The notes under the pieces are model-generated. The model was not told the origin of the DNA and did no database searches. It saw nothing but the letters and a program-made list of their open reading frames with translations. A DNA stretch of 64,000 nt from NCBI GenBank assembly GCA_963838775.1, contig CAWISP010000024.1, forward strand, positions 62,001 through 126,000, in the 5' to 3' direction. This DNA comes from Chersky-840 sp963838775 (GTDB taxonomy: Bacteria > Actinomycetota > Acidimicrobiia > Acidimicrobiales > UBA8190). Both the position numbers and the translations under genes were made by a program. Positions 17,383-27,075 of this stretch are shown in pieces. Position 1 is the stretch's first letter; the number at the start of each line of letters is the position of its first letter.

Positions 17383-18261
17383 TCAGCGACCTTTGAACTC
17401 CGGGGCGCGCTTCTCCATGAAGGCCGTCATGGCCTCGACCAGGTCGTCAGAGCCGAGGAACCCGGCGTTCCAGGTCGCCACGTAGTCGAGGCCCTCGGCC
17501 ACCGACCTGTCCTCACATGCGGCCAGCACGACTTTGGTGCCCTGGACGGCCAGCGGCGAGTTGGCGGCGATCTCGGTTGCCAACTGGTGCGCCGCCGCCC
17601 AGGTCTGTGGGGCGTCGGGCAGGACGTCGTTCACGAGGCCGATCTCCTTGGCGCGCGCCGCGGTGATGTCCTTGCCCGTCAGCGCCAGCTCGGCCATGTG
17701 ACCCTTTCCGATGATGCGCGGAAGCCGCTGCAGGCTCCCGAGGTCGGCCACGATGGCGACCTTGGTCTCGCGTACCGAGAAGACGGCATCGGCGCTGGCC
17801 ACTCTGATGTCGCACGCCGAGACGACGTCGACCCCACCTCCGATGCAGTAGCCGTGGATGGCGGCGATGACCGGCTTCGGGCACACGGCGACCGACGTCA
17901 CCGATGCCTGCATCCGGAGGACGCCTTGGCGCGCCGTGACGGCTCGCGACGCCATCGAGGGCTGGTGAGCCGACGCATTGCCGTTCCCCGCCCCCGCGGC
18001 ACCCTCGTCGGCGTCCCCCCCCTCGGCACCACCGGTGAGCATGCCGGCCATGGCCTTGAGGTCGAGCCCCACGCTGAAATGCGGGCCCCGGGCCGCGATG
18101 ACGATGGCCCGCACGGTTCGGTCCTCGGAGAGCCGGCCCATGGCGAGAGGCAGATCGTTCCAGAACGCCGGGCCCATGGCGTTGCGGGCCTCGGGTCGGT
18201 CCAGCCACAGCGTGGCGACGTGGCCGTCGCGTTCGATCGAGAGCACTTCGAATTCGGGCAT
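17383..18261 (-). CDS. Enoyl-CoA hydratase/isomerase family, dienoyl-CoA isomerase-like
   Basis: A 292-residue crotonase-fold enzyme. The oxyanion-hole region is AARGPHFSVGLDLKAM, the second is HGYCIGGGVDVVSACD, and the active-site segment FSVRETKVAIVADLGSLQRL retains Glu and Asp at the positions used by delta(3,5)-delta(2,4)-dienoyl-CoA isomerase (ECH1), which makes isomerase activity more likely than simple hydration. A Gly/Ala-rich insertion (about residues 77-95) is unusual for the family. The gene is antisense to the SUF genes and sits between sufB and sufD, splitting an otherwise conserved operon. Confidence 0.87.
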   Translation of the reverse strand: MPEFEVLSIERDGHVATLWLDRPEARNAMGPAFWNDLPLAMGRLSEDRTVRAIVIAARGPHFSVGLDLKAMAGMLTGGAEGGDADEGAAGAGNGNASAHQPSMASRAVTARQGVLRMQASVTSVAVCPKPVIAAIHGYCIGGGVDVVSACDIRVASADAVFSVRETKVAIVADLGSLQRLPRIIGKGHMAELALTGKDITAARAKEIGLVNDVLPDAPQTWAAAHQLATEIAANSPLAVQGTKVVLAACEDRSVAEGLDYVATWNAGFLGSDDLVEAMTAFMEKRAPEFKGR

Positions 18262-18444
18262 GCGGAAACACTACGGCCCCGAGGGGCCTGCTCCTTTTTG
18301 GGGCCCCCGCCGGCGCTCGTGCTCTCGTCTCGTCGGAGGAGGGGGTTGGCATGGCCGGTAGGATCTGTCACAGGGTGTGTGTACTCGCGCCGCCCCGTGT
18401 CCGTGCCCGTGTGAGATCCAGGCCCGTGTGAGAGAGGTAGACCC

Positions 18445-19803
18445 CTGACCACGTTCACCGCCGAGGCGTCCTCGGCACTTGGCGGCCCGCAGTGGCTGGC
18501 GCGGCGGCGGGCCGAGGCATGGGAGCGGTTCTCCTCCTCGAGCGTCCCCACCGAGGCCGAAGAGGTGTGGCGCTACAGCGGCATCGACGACTTCGACTTG
18601 GACGCCTTTGCTCCTGCACCTCCCCCGAAGGCCGGGGGACAAGGGGCCGCTCTTGCCGCCGCCCGCCGCCTCGCCGACTCCCTCGGGCCGCGTGCGGGCC
18701 TGGTCGTCACCCGCAACGGCACCGTCGAGGTGATCGAGATAGCGGCCTCGGCACCCGAGTCGCTGTCGGTCGTGGCGGCCCGGACCGCGCCCGGTGATTC
18801 GGGCCCTGAGTCCGTGGGGATGACTGGACCCGCCCACGATGCCTTCGGCGAGATGCACGACGCCTTCGTCGCCGATGTCGTGCTCGTCACCGTGGACCGC
18901 AAAGCGGTCGTCCCCGATCCGATCATCGTCGTACACCTGGTCGAGCCCGGCCCACGCGACGCACCGGGCATCTCGGTGTTCCCCCACACGGTGGTGGACA
19001 TGCACGGGTCGTCGGAGGCCGGGATCATCGAGATCATGGCGCCCGCCGCGGGGGGTGACGCCCTGCCCACCGGTGAGGAGTCCGACGCCCCCGAGGCCAC
19101 GCTCGTCGTCCCGATCACCGAGCTCCTGATCCCTGACGACACCCACCTCCGCTATGCCAACCTTCAGGTCCTCGGGCAGGCGACGACGTCCATCGCCGTC
19201 CAAGCGAGCCGCGTGGGGCGCGACGCCAGCCTGCAGTCGTTCACGGCGGGCCTCGGCGGTCGCTACGCGCGGGTACGCACCGATTCCGTCCTCGTCGGCC
19301 AATCCGGGCGTACCTCCCTGTTGGCCGCCTATCTGGGAACAGGCCAACAAGTACACGACTTCCGGACCCAGCAGGACCACCAGGCGCCGCGCACCGAGAG
19401 CCAACTGCTGTTCGAAGGGGCCGTGGCCGACACGGCGAGATCGGTCTACAGCGGGTTGATCCAGATCCGGAAAGGGGCACGGGGAGCCAACGCCATGCAG
19501 ACGAACCACAACCTGGTGCTCTCCGAGGGTGCCCATGCCGACTCCGTGCCCAACCTCGACATCGACGAAAACGACGTCCGATGCAGCCACGCATCCTCGG
19601 TGGGGCCGATCGACGAAGAGCAGCGCTACTACCTCGAGACGCGGGGGATCGCACCGTCGGTGGCCGAGCGGCTCATCGTGTTGGGCTTCTTCTCGAACCT
19701 CGCCTCTCGGGCCCCGTTCCCGGGCGTGGGCCGGTGGGTCGAGGAGGCGGTGCACCGCCGCATGGCAGGACGCCTGTCGGCGCGGGGGCCCGGCGATGGG
19801 TGA
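18445..19803 (+). CDS. sufD: Fe-S cluster assembly protein SufD, probable CTG start
   Basis: SufD pairs with SufB in the SufBC2D complex. The N-terminus is clearly coding upstream of the first GTG (18565): the segments PQWLARRRAEAWERF and VPTEAEEVWRYSGIDDF are typical SufD sequence. The only initiator between the in-frame stop near 18412 and that segment is the CTG at 18445, with AGAGAGG (18431-18437) 7 bp upstream, giving 452 residues. The beta-helix core follows, and the C-terminus has the conserved His-containing run with the motifs SHASSVGPIDEEQRYYLETR and ERLIVLGFF. It overlaps the Rieske gene by 8 bp. Confidence 0.88.
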   Translation: MTTFTAEASSALGGPQWLARRRAEAWERFSSSSVPTEAEEVWRYSGIDDFDLDAFAPAPPPKAGGQGAALAAARRLADSLGPRAGLVVTRNGTVEVIEIAASAPESLSVVAARTAPGDSGPESVGMTGPAHDAFGEMHDAFVADVVLVTVDRKAVVPDPIIVVHLVEPGPRDAPGISVFPHTVVDMHGSSEAGIIEIMAPAAGGDALPTGEESDAPEATLVVPITELLIPDDTHLRYANLQVLGQATTSIAVQASRVGRDASLQSFTAGLGGRYARVRTDSVLVGQSGRTSLLAAYLGTGQQVHDFRTQQDHQAPRTESQLLFEGAVADTARSVYSGLIQIRKGARGANAMQTNHNLVLSEGAHADSVPNLDIDENDVRCSHASSVGPIDEEQRYYLETRGIAPSVAERLIVLGFFSNLASRAPFPGVGRWVEEAVHRRMAGRLSARGPGDG

Positions 19804-20109
19804 CGTCGTTCGTCTGTGTCGGCGCGACGAGCTGTCGTCGGGCACGGCTCGGCGGTTCGACGTCGGGAAGCATCGCATCGCGCTCGTACGCATCGAGGAC
19901 GACTTCTACGCCATCGGCGACGAGTGCAGCCACGAGGACTACTCACTGTCCGAGGGAGAGGTGCTGGTCGAGGCGTGCGAGATCGAGTGCTGGAAGCACG
20001 GCTCGATGTTCGATCTGCGCAGCGGCGAACCCACGTCGTTGCCGGCGACCAAGCCCGTCCCGGTCTACGACGTGCGGATCGACGGTGACGACGTGTTCGT
20101 GGAGCTCCC

Positions 20110-20113
<4 letters not shown>
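19796..20113 (+). CDS. Rieske-type [2Fe-2S] ferredoxin
   Basis: A 105-residue Rieske domain protein. The cluster-binding motifs are Cys-Ser-His (GDECSHEDY) and Cys-x2-His (IECWKHGSMF), which hold a [2Fe-2S] cluster with two Cys and two His. In many Actinobacteria a Rieske or bifunctional ferredoxin lies between sufD and sufC, exactly as here, and may shuttle electrons or act in cluster assembly. The start ATG at 19796 lies inside the end of sufD and the stop overlaps the GTG of sufC, showing tight translational coupling. Confidence 0.9.
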
Positions 20114-20937
<824 letters not shown>

Positions 20938-21008
20938 TTCGTCAGTCAAGAACCCCGGCGGTACCATGACCGCGGCGCTGCCCAGTGGTTCGACGCAGGA
21001 GGCCGACC

Positions 21009-22190
21009 GTGCGTTTCTTCAGCTTCCACCTCATGCCGTACCCGGATCTCCCCCCTGACTACGACGGGCCGGCGTGGATCACCTGTCCGAACGAGTTCTT
21101 CGACCCCCGGCTCGGCGGCGACCTCTACAACCGCTACATCGACGAGCTGGTGTACGCCGAAGAGCTGGGCTTCGACGGTGTGTGCGTCAACGAGCACCAC
21201 CAGAATGCCTACGGGATCATGCCGTCTCCGAACCTGATCGCGTCGATCCTGGCCCGACTGACCTCACGGGTCCGCATCGCGGTGGTGGGCAACGCGCTTC
21301 CCCTGTACGATCCCCCCACACGCGTGGCGGAGGAGTTCGCCATGATCGACTGCATCAGCGGTGGACGTCTCATCGCCGGAATGGTCGTCGGTGGGGGGCC
21401 TGAGTACTACTCGTTCTCGTTGAATCCTGCGCACGCGCGCGAGCGGTTCGCCGAAGCCCATGACCTGATTCTCAGGGTGTGGACCGAGCCCGGCCCCTTC
21501 GAGTTCACCGGCAAGCACTACAAGCTCCGGTACGTGAACTCCTGGCCCCGCCCCGTCCAGCAGCCCCATCCCGAGATCTGGATCCCCGGTGTCGGGTCGC
21601 TCGAGACCCTGGAGTTCGTGGCCAAGCACCGCTATGCCTACATGGGCATCCCGTACTTCCACATCAGCGTGTTCGAGCGCATGTTCACCATGATGCGCGA
21701 GGCGTGCCAGAAAGAGGGGTACGACGCCGATCCTCTGCAACTCGGATGGCTCGTACCGATTTTCGTGGCCGACACCGATGCCGAGGCCCGGCGGCGCTAC
21801 GAGGAGCACTTCTGGTACTTCGTCCGACGCCTCCTGCCCGGCATCAACATCTCGCCTCCGGGATACACCTCGGTTCGCTCGTCGGAGAACATCATGAAGA
21901 ACGCCGGGACCTTCGCACTCAACCTGGCCTCGTGGGACGAGGTCGTCGACGGTCAGTACGCCATCGTCGGATCACCCGAGACGGTCACCGAGCTGCTCGC
22001 CGCCAACGTCGAACGATTGGGGGTGGGCAATCTCCTCGGGCTCTTCCAGCTGGGAACCCTTCCAGCCGCGGAGACGAAACAGAGCCTCGAGCTCTTCGCG
22101 GCCGAGGTCATGCCGAAGCTGCGCGCCTCGTTCCCGGGCACCGAGCTGGCCGCGCCCGCGGCGGCGGCCCCGGCCGCGGCGACGTCGTGA
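21009..22190 (+). CDS. LLM-class flavin/F420-dependent oxidoreductase
   Basis: A 393-residue luciferase-like oxidoreductase, with GTG at 21009 chosen because AGGAGG lies about 7 bp upstream and the family start V-R-F-F-S-F-H follows. Characteristic segments are GFDGVCVNEHHQNAYG, VVGGGPEYYSF and IVGSPETVTELLAANVE. It ends in an Ala/Pro-rich tail. Members oxidise or hydroxylate small molecules using FMN or F420. The stop overlaps the GTG of the following alpha/beta hydrolase, suggesting a two-step degradation unit. Its placement right after sufC may give shared transcription, but there is no known functional link. Confidence 0.88.
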   Translation: MRFFSFHLMPYPDLPPDYDGPAWITCPNEFFDPRLGGDLYNRYIDELVYAEELGFDGVCVNEHHQNAYGIMPSPNLIASILARLTSRVRIAVVGNALPLYDPPTRVAEEFAMIDCISGGRLIAGMVVGGGPEYYSFSLNPAHARERFAEAHDLILRVWTEPGPFEFTGKHYKLRYVNSWPRPVQQPHPEIWIPGVGSLETLEFVAKHRYAYMGIPYFHISVFERMFTMMREACQKEGYDADPLQLGWLVPIFVADTDAEARRRYEEHFWYFVRRLLPGINISPPGYTSVRSSENIMKNAGTFALNLASWDEVVDGQYAIVGSPETVTELLAANVERLGVGNLLGLFQLGTLPAAETKQSLELFAAEVMPKLRASFPGTELAAPAAAAPAAATS

Positions 22191-22999
22191 CGACGCTCGT
22201 CCGCACCACCCTCCACAGCGCGCTCGGTGCCATCGAGGTCCACCGGGGGGGCCAGGGTGGGCCCGCACCGCTCGTCTACCTGCACTCGGCCCAAGGGGAG
22301 GGCCCCGGCGCGACCTTGTTGGAAGAGCTGGCGGCGACCCGACTGGTGGTGGCACCGTTGTTCCCGGGCTTCGGGGACTCCGAAGGGCTCCAACACATCG
22401 ACGACATCGAGGACGCCGCCTTCCACATCCTGGACGTCCTGGACCGCTCCGGCCTGCCGGAGTGCGACCTCGTGGGCACGTCGCTCGGGGGATGGATGGC
22501 AGTCGAGTTGGCCGTGCGATGGCCCGAGCGGGTGCGCCGGATGGTGCTCGTGAACCCGGTGGGCCTGTACGTGTCGGGCGCGCCCATTTCGGAGATCTTC
22601 GGCAGGAGGCCGTCGGAGCTCGCCGCCGAGCTCTTCGCCGACCCGGACTATCCCCTCGCCCAGCTGATGCGGGCCATGGACGCCATGGAAGCGGACCCGT
22701 CGCAGATCCCCTTCGACCTCGTGCGGCCGATCCTGCAGTCCCAAGCGGCCACGGCCAAGGTGGGGTGGAACCCCTATCTCCACGATCCCAAGTTGCCGGG
22801 GCGCCTGCACCGCGTCACGGCCCCGACACGGATCGTCCATGCCTGCCAGGACGGGATCGTTCCCCGGGCGCACGCCGAGGCGTACGCGTCCGCTCTTCCC
22901 GACGCCGTGATCGCCGACCTCGACGGCGCTGCTCACCTGGCCGTGCTCGAGCGACCCGACGAGGTGGCCAAGCTCGTACTCGAACACCTGGGGGACTGA
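22187..22999 (+). CDS. Alpha/beta hydrolase
   Basis: A 270-residue alpha/beta hydrolase translated from the GTG overlapping the upstream stop. The oxyanion segment YLHSAQGEG replaces the common HGxxG; the nucleophile elbow is Ser in VGTSLGGWMAVEL; the acid is likely the Asp in ACQDGIVP and the base His in DGAAHLAVLE. The size and layout match meta-cleavage-product or ester hydrolases. Tight coupling to the LLM oxidoreductase suggests that they act on the same compound, which I cannot identify. Confidence 0.87.
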   Translation: MTTLVRTTLHSALGAIEVHRGGQGGPAPLVYLHSAQGEGPGATLLEELAATRLVVAPLFPGFGDSEGLQHIDDIEDAAFHILDVLDRSGLPECDLVGTSLGGWMAVELAVRWPERVRRMVLVNPVGLYVSGAPISEIFGRRPSELAAELFADPDYPLAQLMRAMDAMEADPSQIPFDLVRPILQSQAATAKVGWNPYLHDPKLPGRLHRVTAPTRIVHACQDGIVPRAHAEAYASALPDAVIADLDGAAHLAVLERPDEVAKLVLEHLGD

Positions 23000-23078
23000 C
23001 ACCGCTCCGTCGACGCACGCGCCGACACCACGCGCCGCGACCTGGCGGGGACAAGACCCACTGGTACCGTTTTGTGTC

Positions 23079-24563
23079 ATGGCCCGTCGTCCTCCTCGTG
23101 GTACGGACGCGGGAAAAGGCAAGCTGATCGGCCACGCGCGGCTCGATCCCGAGTCGGGACCGGGGTCCGGCAGCGGGGGAGCGGGGCGCGTCGGCCTCGA
23201 GCGTCTCGGTGCGCGCCAGGGCGGTGCCGCCGTGCCGGCCCCGGGCGATGTTGCGACGCCGGGCCCGGTCCAACCTCCCGGCGCGGCGGCGGGAGGTTGG
23301 AAAGGCGGGAAGGAACCGGGAGAACGTACCGGCACCGTCCCGGGCGGGGTGCCGCCACCGGCGGTTCGGCCCCCGGGTCGTCGTGCCCGGCGCCGGCGGC
23401 GAAGCACCGGACAACGGGTCATCCGGTGGGTGGCGCTGGTCGTGGCGCTCGTGCTGGTGCTGTCGGGCTCGGTGTACGGCTACCTGTGGTACCGCCTCGG
23501 GCAGATCAAATCGGTCAAGTGCTCGGCGTGCGCGACGGCGGCGCCTGGCGGCGCCTACAACGTGTTGATCGTGGGATCGGACTCGCGGGCCGGGGACACC
23601 GGTGCTGCCGCCAAAGCGTTCGGCAGCGCATCACAGGTCGGGGGCCAGCGCAGTGACACGATCAAGATCCTGCACGTCGACCCGACCACGAACTCGGCCC
23701 GACTGCTGTCGATCCCGCGCGATACGTACGTCGCGTTGTCGGGCATGCCGTCGGGCACGGGGTTGGCGACCGACAACAAGATCAACACTGCATTCAACAG
23801 TGGGCCGATCCCGCTCATCCAGACCATCGAGAACACGTTCGGCATCCCCATCAACCACTTCGTGATCACCAGCTTCAACGGGGTGATCGACCTGGTCCAG
23901 GCGGTGGGCGGGATCAACATGGACTTTCCGTACCCGGTACGTGACAACGACGACGGGAACAACAACTCGGGGCTGAACATCACGCACTCGGGCTGCCAGA
24001 CCTTGAACGGCACCATGGCGCTGGCGTTGGCGCGCTCGCGCTACTACGAGTACGAGGTCAGACCCGGGTACTGGGAGTACGACGGCACCGGTGACCTGGG
24101 GCGCATCCAGCGTCAGAATGCCATCATCGAAGCCGTGATCGACCAAGTGAAGTCGAGTTACAACCCGCTGAAGGTCAATGCCTTTCTCAGCTCGGTCGTC
24201 CATGACATCACCAAGGACACGGCCATGTCGACGAGCATGATGATCTCGTTGGTCCAGCGGTACCACGCCTTTTCCGGGTCGGATTTGCAGACCTTTACGC
24301 TGCCGACCCTGGGAGCGAGCTCGGACGGGGCAGGGTCGGTCGAGGTCGTCGAGCAGCCCGCTGCCAACCAAGTGATCAGCCAATTCCTGGGCACGTCCCC
24401 GAATGCGGTCGTGACGCCGCCACTCGACGCCTACGGCTCGCCGATCACCGTGCCGTCCACCACCACGACGATGCCCTCCACCCCGAGCGGCGCCGGGCAA
24501 TCCACCCCCACGACCACGACTCCGGTACCGGGCACGGGGCCGTTCAATCCCACTCCCTGCTGA
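23079..24563 (+). CDS. LytR-CpsA-Psr (LCP) family cell-wall ligase
   Basis: A 494-residue LCP protein, a membrane-anchored enzyme that transfers lipid-linked glycopolymers to peptidoglycan. A Pro/Gly/Arg-rich cytoplasmic region of about 110 residues precedes one membrane helix (VALVVALVLVLSGSVYGYLW). The extracytoplasmic LCP domain has NVLIVGSDSRA, the phosphate-binding Arg/Asp in GGQRSDTIKI, LLSIPRDTYV and the late LGRIQRQNAIIEAVI. The C-terminus is a Thr/Pro-rich tail. It is transcribed away from the hydrolase gene and ends at a hairpin shared with the convergent secreted-protein gene. Confidence 0.92.
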   Translation: MARRPPRGTDAGKGKLIGHARLDPESGPGSGSGGAGRVGLERLGARQGGAAVPAPGDVATPGPVQPPGAAAGGWKGGKEPGERTGTVPGGVPPPAVRPPGRRARRRRRSTGQRVIRWVALVVALVLVLSGSVYGYLWYRLGQIKSVKCSACATAAPGGAYNVLIVGSDSRAGDTGAAAKAFGSASQVGGQRSDTIKILHVDPTTNSARLLSIPRDTYVALSGMPSGTGLATDNKINTAFNSGPIPLIQTIENTFGIPINHFVITSFNGVIDLVQAVGGINMDFPYPVRDNDDGNNNSGLNITHSGCQTLNGTMALALARSRYYEYEVRPGYWEYDGTGDLGRIQRQNAIIEAVIDQVKSSYNPLKVNAFLSSVVHDITKDTAMSTSMMISLVQRYHAFSGSDLQTFTLPTLGASSDGAGSVEVVEQPAANQVISQFLGTSPNAVVTPPLDAYGSPITVPSTTTTMPSTPSGAGQSTPTTTTPVPGTGPFNPTPC

Positions 24564-24601
24564 CGAAGGTCGCATCGACCCGAACTCGTCATCTCGGCCG
24601 G

Positions 24602-24619
24602 AGCCGGTCACCACCGGCT
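24602..24619. terminator. Bidirectional hairpin terminator candidate
   Basis: A perfect 7-bp stem (AGCCGGT / ACCGGCT) with a CACC loop lies between the convergent ends of the LCP gene and the secreted-protein gene. There is no U-tract on either side, as is common in high-GC Actinobacteria. Confidence 0.45.
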
Positions 24620-24646
24620 TCGAGCGGGGATCCGGCGCCTGCGTGG

Positions 24647-25078
24647 TCAGGGATAGGTGACGGTAACCTTCGCCGCGCCGATGAGCGACAGGGTATCGAC
24701 GCCCGTTGGCTGCGGTTTGCCGATGTAGCAGATCACCGACGTCGGCTCCTTGCCCCTCTGCCCATCGGCACAGACCCCCGCTTTGATCGAAGCTCGAAAT
24801 CGACCCCGGCTGTTGGTGGTGACCGATACCGCGTTATTGGCGGAGCACGGGTCCTGGGGGGCTATCCACGCCGTCGTCGAGCACTCTTTGATGGTGAACG
24901 TGCTGAGGGCGGGGAACCTGACGCCCGTCAGGTCTACCGAGGTATCGACCATGACATTGTTCGGCTGCGCCTTGATGTGTGGTGAACTCACCGCGGCATC
25001 GGCTGAGGTCATACAGAGAGGGGTAATCGCTGCTGCAAGACCGATCACGATCCCGATCCGCCACCGACGTACCAGCAT
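24647..25078 (-). CDS. Secreted protein, neocarzinostatin-like Ig fold candidate
   Basis: A 143-residue secreted protein. The ATG at 25078 is preceded by GAGGAGG at 5-bp spacing. A signal peptide is clear: positive start MLVRRWR, hydrophobic core IGIVIGLAAAITPL, and cleavage after ADA. The mature part is a small beta domain with four cysteines (in IKECSTTAW, QDPCSANN, AGVCADG and VICYIG), a V-D-L-T-G-V turn, and a strand pattern like the neocarzinostatin/macromomycin family, proteins that bind enediynes in a few species but are of unknown role in most. It lies convergent with the LCP gene. Family assignment rests on pattern only. Confidence 0.7.
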   Translation of the reverse strand: MLVRRWRIGIVIGLAAAITPLCMTSADAAVSSPHIKAQPNNVMVDTSVDLTGVRFPALSTFTIKECSTTAWIAPQDPCSANNAVSVTTNSRGRFRASIKAGVCADGQRGKEPTSVICYIGKPQPTGVDTLSLIGAAKVTVTYP

Positions 25079-25188
25079 GAGGACCTCCTCACCGGTGTCG
25101 TGAACTGGCATCGAGTCTGCCCAGCTTCGGTCTCGTCTACAACTGTCCTGCCCAAGCTGGACGATGGGACATCAAGGAAGTTCGCCGC

Positions 25189-25716
25189 TCACGCCTCGGA
25201 GGTGGTGGTGCTCTCCTCGGCTTCGTCGAGTCCCTGCGCCAAGGTGTTCCAAGACAGCGTGGCGCACTTGATGCGCACCGGGAACTTGACGACACCCTGC
25301 AGGGCGGCCAGCTCGCCGAGGGACTCGGGATCGGTCTCGACGGCATCGGCCCCGTCGTCTGCGGAACCGTTTCGGGATCCGGTCGCTTCGGGTCCGTCGC
25401 CGAGGCGCGCCTCGTGGACCGACATCATCGCCTTGAAGGTACGGATCAGGTTGCGGGTCTCGTCCACGGTCTTCCCCTTCACCGCGGCGGACATGAGCGA
25501 CGCCGATGACTGGCTGATCGAACAGCCCTGGCCGGCGAAGCGGATGTCGGTAACCGTGCCGTCCTGCACCTGCACGTACACGACGACTTCGTCCCCGCAC
25601 AACGGATTGAACCCTTCGACCCGCCGGGCAGGGGGCGCCGGCAGCTCGCCCCGGTTCCGGGGGCTGCGGTAGTGGTCGAGGATGATCTCGCGGTAGAGGT
25701 CTTCCAAACCCGTCAT
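25189..25716 (-). CDS. sufU: SufU-type Fe-S scaffold/sulfur acceptor
   Basis: A 175-residue SufU that accepts sulfur from SufS. The three zinc/sulfur cysteines are Cys40 in GFNPLCGDEV (with Asp42), Cys65 in AGQGCSISQSSASL and Cys151 in RIKCATLSW. Between the second and third Cys there is an acidic insertion (about residues 105-130) rich in Asp, Gly and Ala, longer than in most homologues. It is downstream of sufS on the - strand with a gap of about 64 bp, so the order sufC-sufS-sufU is one leftward operon. Confidence 0.92.
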   Translation of the reverse strand: MTGLEDLYREIILDHYRSPRNRGELPAPPARRVEGFNPLCGDEVVVYVQVQDGTVTDIRFAGQGCSISQSSASLMSAAVKGKTVDETRNLIRTFKAMMSVHEARLGDGPEATGSRNGSADDGADAVETDPESLGELAALQGVVKFPVRIKCATLSWNTLAQGLDEAEESTTTSEA

Positions 25717-25780
25717 GGGCTCCTCGTCGTTCGGGACTCGATCGTCGGCCCGCAGGGGGGGTCGATCCGGTGTCGCTTCA

Positions 25781-27073
25781 CTACGCGAACAGGGTACCGG
25801 CCTCGGCGATCGCGTCGGCCAGCACGTCCACGTCGGACTCGTCGTTGTACAAATAGAGAGAGGCTCGGGCGGTGGCGTTGACGCCCAGTCGCCGCATCAG
25901 GGGCTTGGCACAATGGTGGCCGGCCCGGACGCACACCCCCGCCTGGTCGAGGACCTGGGCGAGGTCGTGGGGGTGCACGTCGCGGTACGCCAGGGACAAG
26001 ACGCCGCCACGTTGCACGGTCCCCGGCGGCCCGAAGATCTTGAGGTCGTCGCCGAAGCGCTCGGTCAGGACCGCCTGGGCGTACGCCGTGAGCTCGACCT
26101 CGTGGGCTCGAATGGCATCGAGACCCAGCGACTCGAGGTACGAGACGGCCGCGCCGAATCCCACCGCCTCGGCGATGGGCGGCGTGCCGGCCTCGAACTT
26201 CCACGGCAGGACATTGGTGGTGAACCCGTCGTGGCGAACGTCTCGGATCATCCCGCCCCCACCCAGGAACGGAGGCATCGCCTCGAGCAGTTCGCGCCGG
26301 CCCCACAGAACACCGATCCCGGTGGGGCCGAGCATCTTGTGCGCGCTGAAGGCAAGGAAGTCACAGCCGAGCTCGCCCACATCGGTGGGGATATGGGGTA
26401 CGGACTGGGCGCCGTCGGCGAGCACCACCGCGCCGGCACCATGGGCGGCCTGGGCGATGCGGGCGAAGGGCGTGATCGTCCCGAGCACGTTCGACATCGT
26501 CGTGCACGCCACGAGCTTGACCCCGTCGAGGAGCTGATCGAGTTCGGTGAGGTCGAGGCGGTACTCCTCGTCGATGCCGATCCACCGCAGCTCGATGCCG
26601 CGCTCCTCGGCCAGCATGAGCCACGGCACGATGTTGGCGTGGTGCTCCATGTCGGTGAGCAGCACCACGTCACCGGGCCCGAGATGGGAGCGGGCCCAGG
26701 TCGCCGCCACCAGGTTGATGGATTCGGTGGCGTTCTTGGTGAAGATCACCTCGTGTTCGGGGTCGGGCGCCCCGATGAGCCGTCCCACCGCAATTCGGGC
26801 CCCTTCGTAGAGGCGGTCGGCCTCCTCGGCGAGGGTATAGACCCCTCGGTGCACGTTGGCGTGAGTGGTCTGGTAGTACGCGTCCATGGCGTCGAGCACG
26901 CACTGGGGACGCTGGGCGGAAGATGCCGAGTCGAGGTAGACGATCCGGTGCCCGTGCACGGTGCGACTGAGCACCGGGAAATCACCCTTGACCTTGGAGA
27001 AGTCGACGTCGGTCGGGCACGGCTCGGCGCGGACGGTCGGTGCACGTCTCTGTTCGACGTCGGAGTTCGTCAC
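25781..27073 (-). CDS. sufS: Cysteine desulfurase SufS
   Basis: A 430-residue PLP enzyme that removes sulfur from cysteine for cluster assembly. The GTG at 27073 is favoured over the GTG at 27079 because GGAGG then sits at 5-bp spacing. Visible motifs: LDSASSAQRP, TDMEHHANIVPW, the PLP lysine in AFSAHKMLGPTG and the catalytic Cys388 in VRAGHHCAKPLM, in the context typical of group II desulfurases that work with SufU. It directly follows the second sufC gene with virtually no gap and precedes sufU. Confidence 0.94.
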   Translation of the reverse strand: MTNSDVEQRRAPTVRAEPCPTDVDFSKVKGDFPVLSRTVHGHRIVYLDSASSAQRPQCVLDAMDAYYQTTHANVHRGVYTLAEEADRLYEGARIAVGRLIGAPDPEHEVIFTKNATESINLVAATWARSHLGPGDVVLLTDMEHHANIVPWLMLAEERGIELRWIGIDEEYRLDLTELDQLLDGVKLVACTTMSNVLGTITPFARIAQAAHGAGAVVLADGAQSVPHIPTDVGELGCDFLAFSAHKMLGPTGIGVLWGRRELLEAMPPFLGGGGMIRDVRHDGFTTNVLPWKFEAGTPPIAEAVGFGAAVSYLESLGLDAIRAHEVELTAYAQAVLTERFGDDLKIFGPPGTVQRGGVLSLAYRDVHPHDLAQVLDQAGVCVRAGHHCAKPLMRRLGVNATARASLYLYNDESDVDVLADAIAEAGTLFA

Positions 27074-27075
27074 GG

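Noticed and set aside
18363..18437. GTG-rich repeated stretch before sufD as an alternative sufD start
   Set aside because: An in-frame TGA at about 18412 separates these GTG codons from the sufD frame, so none can be the start.
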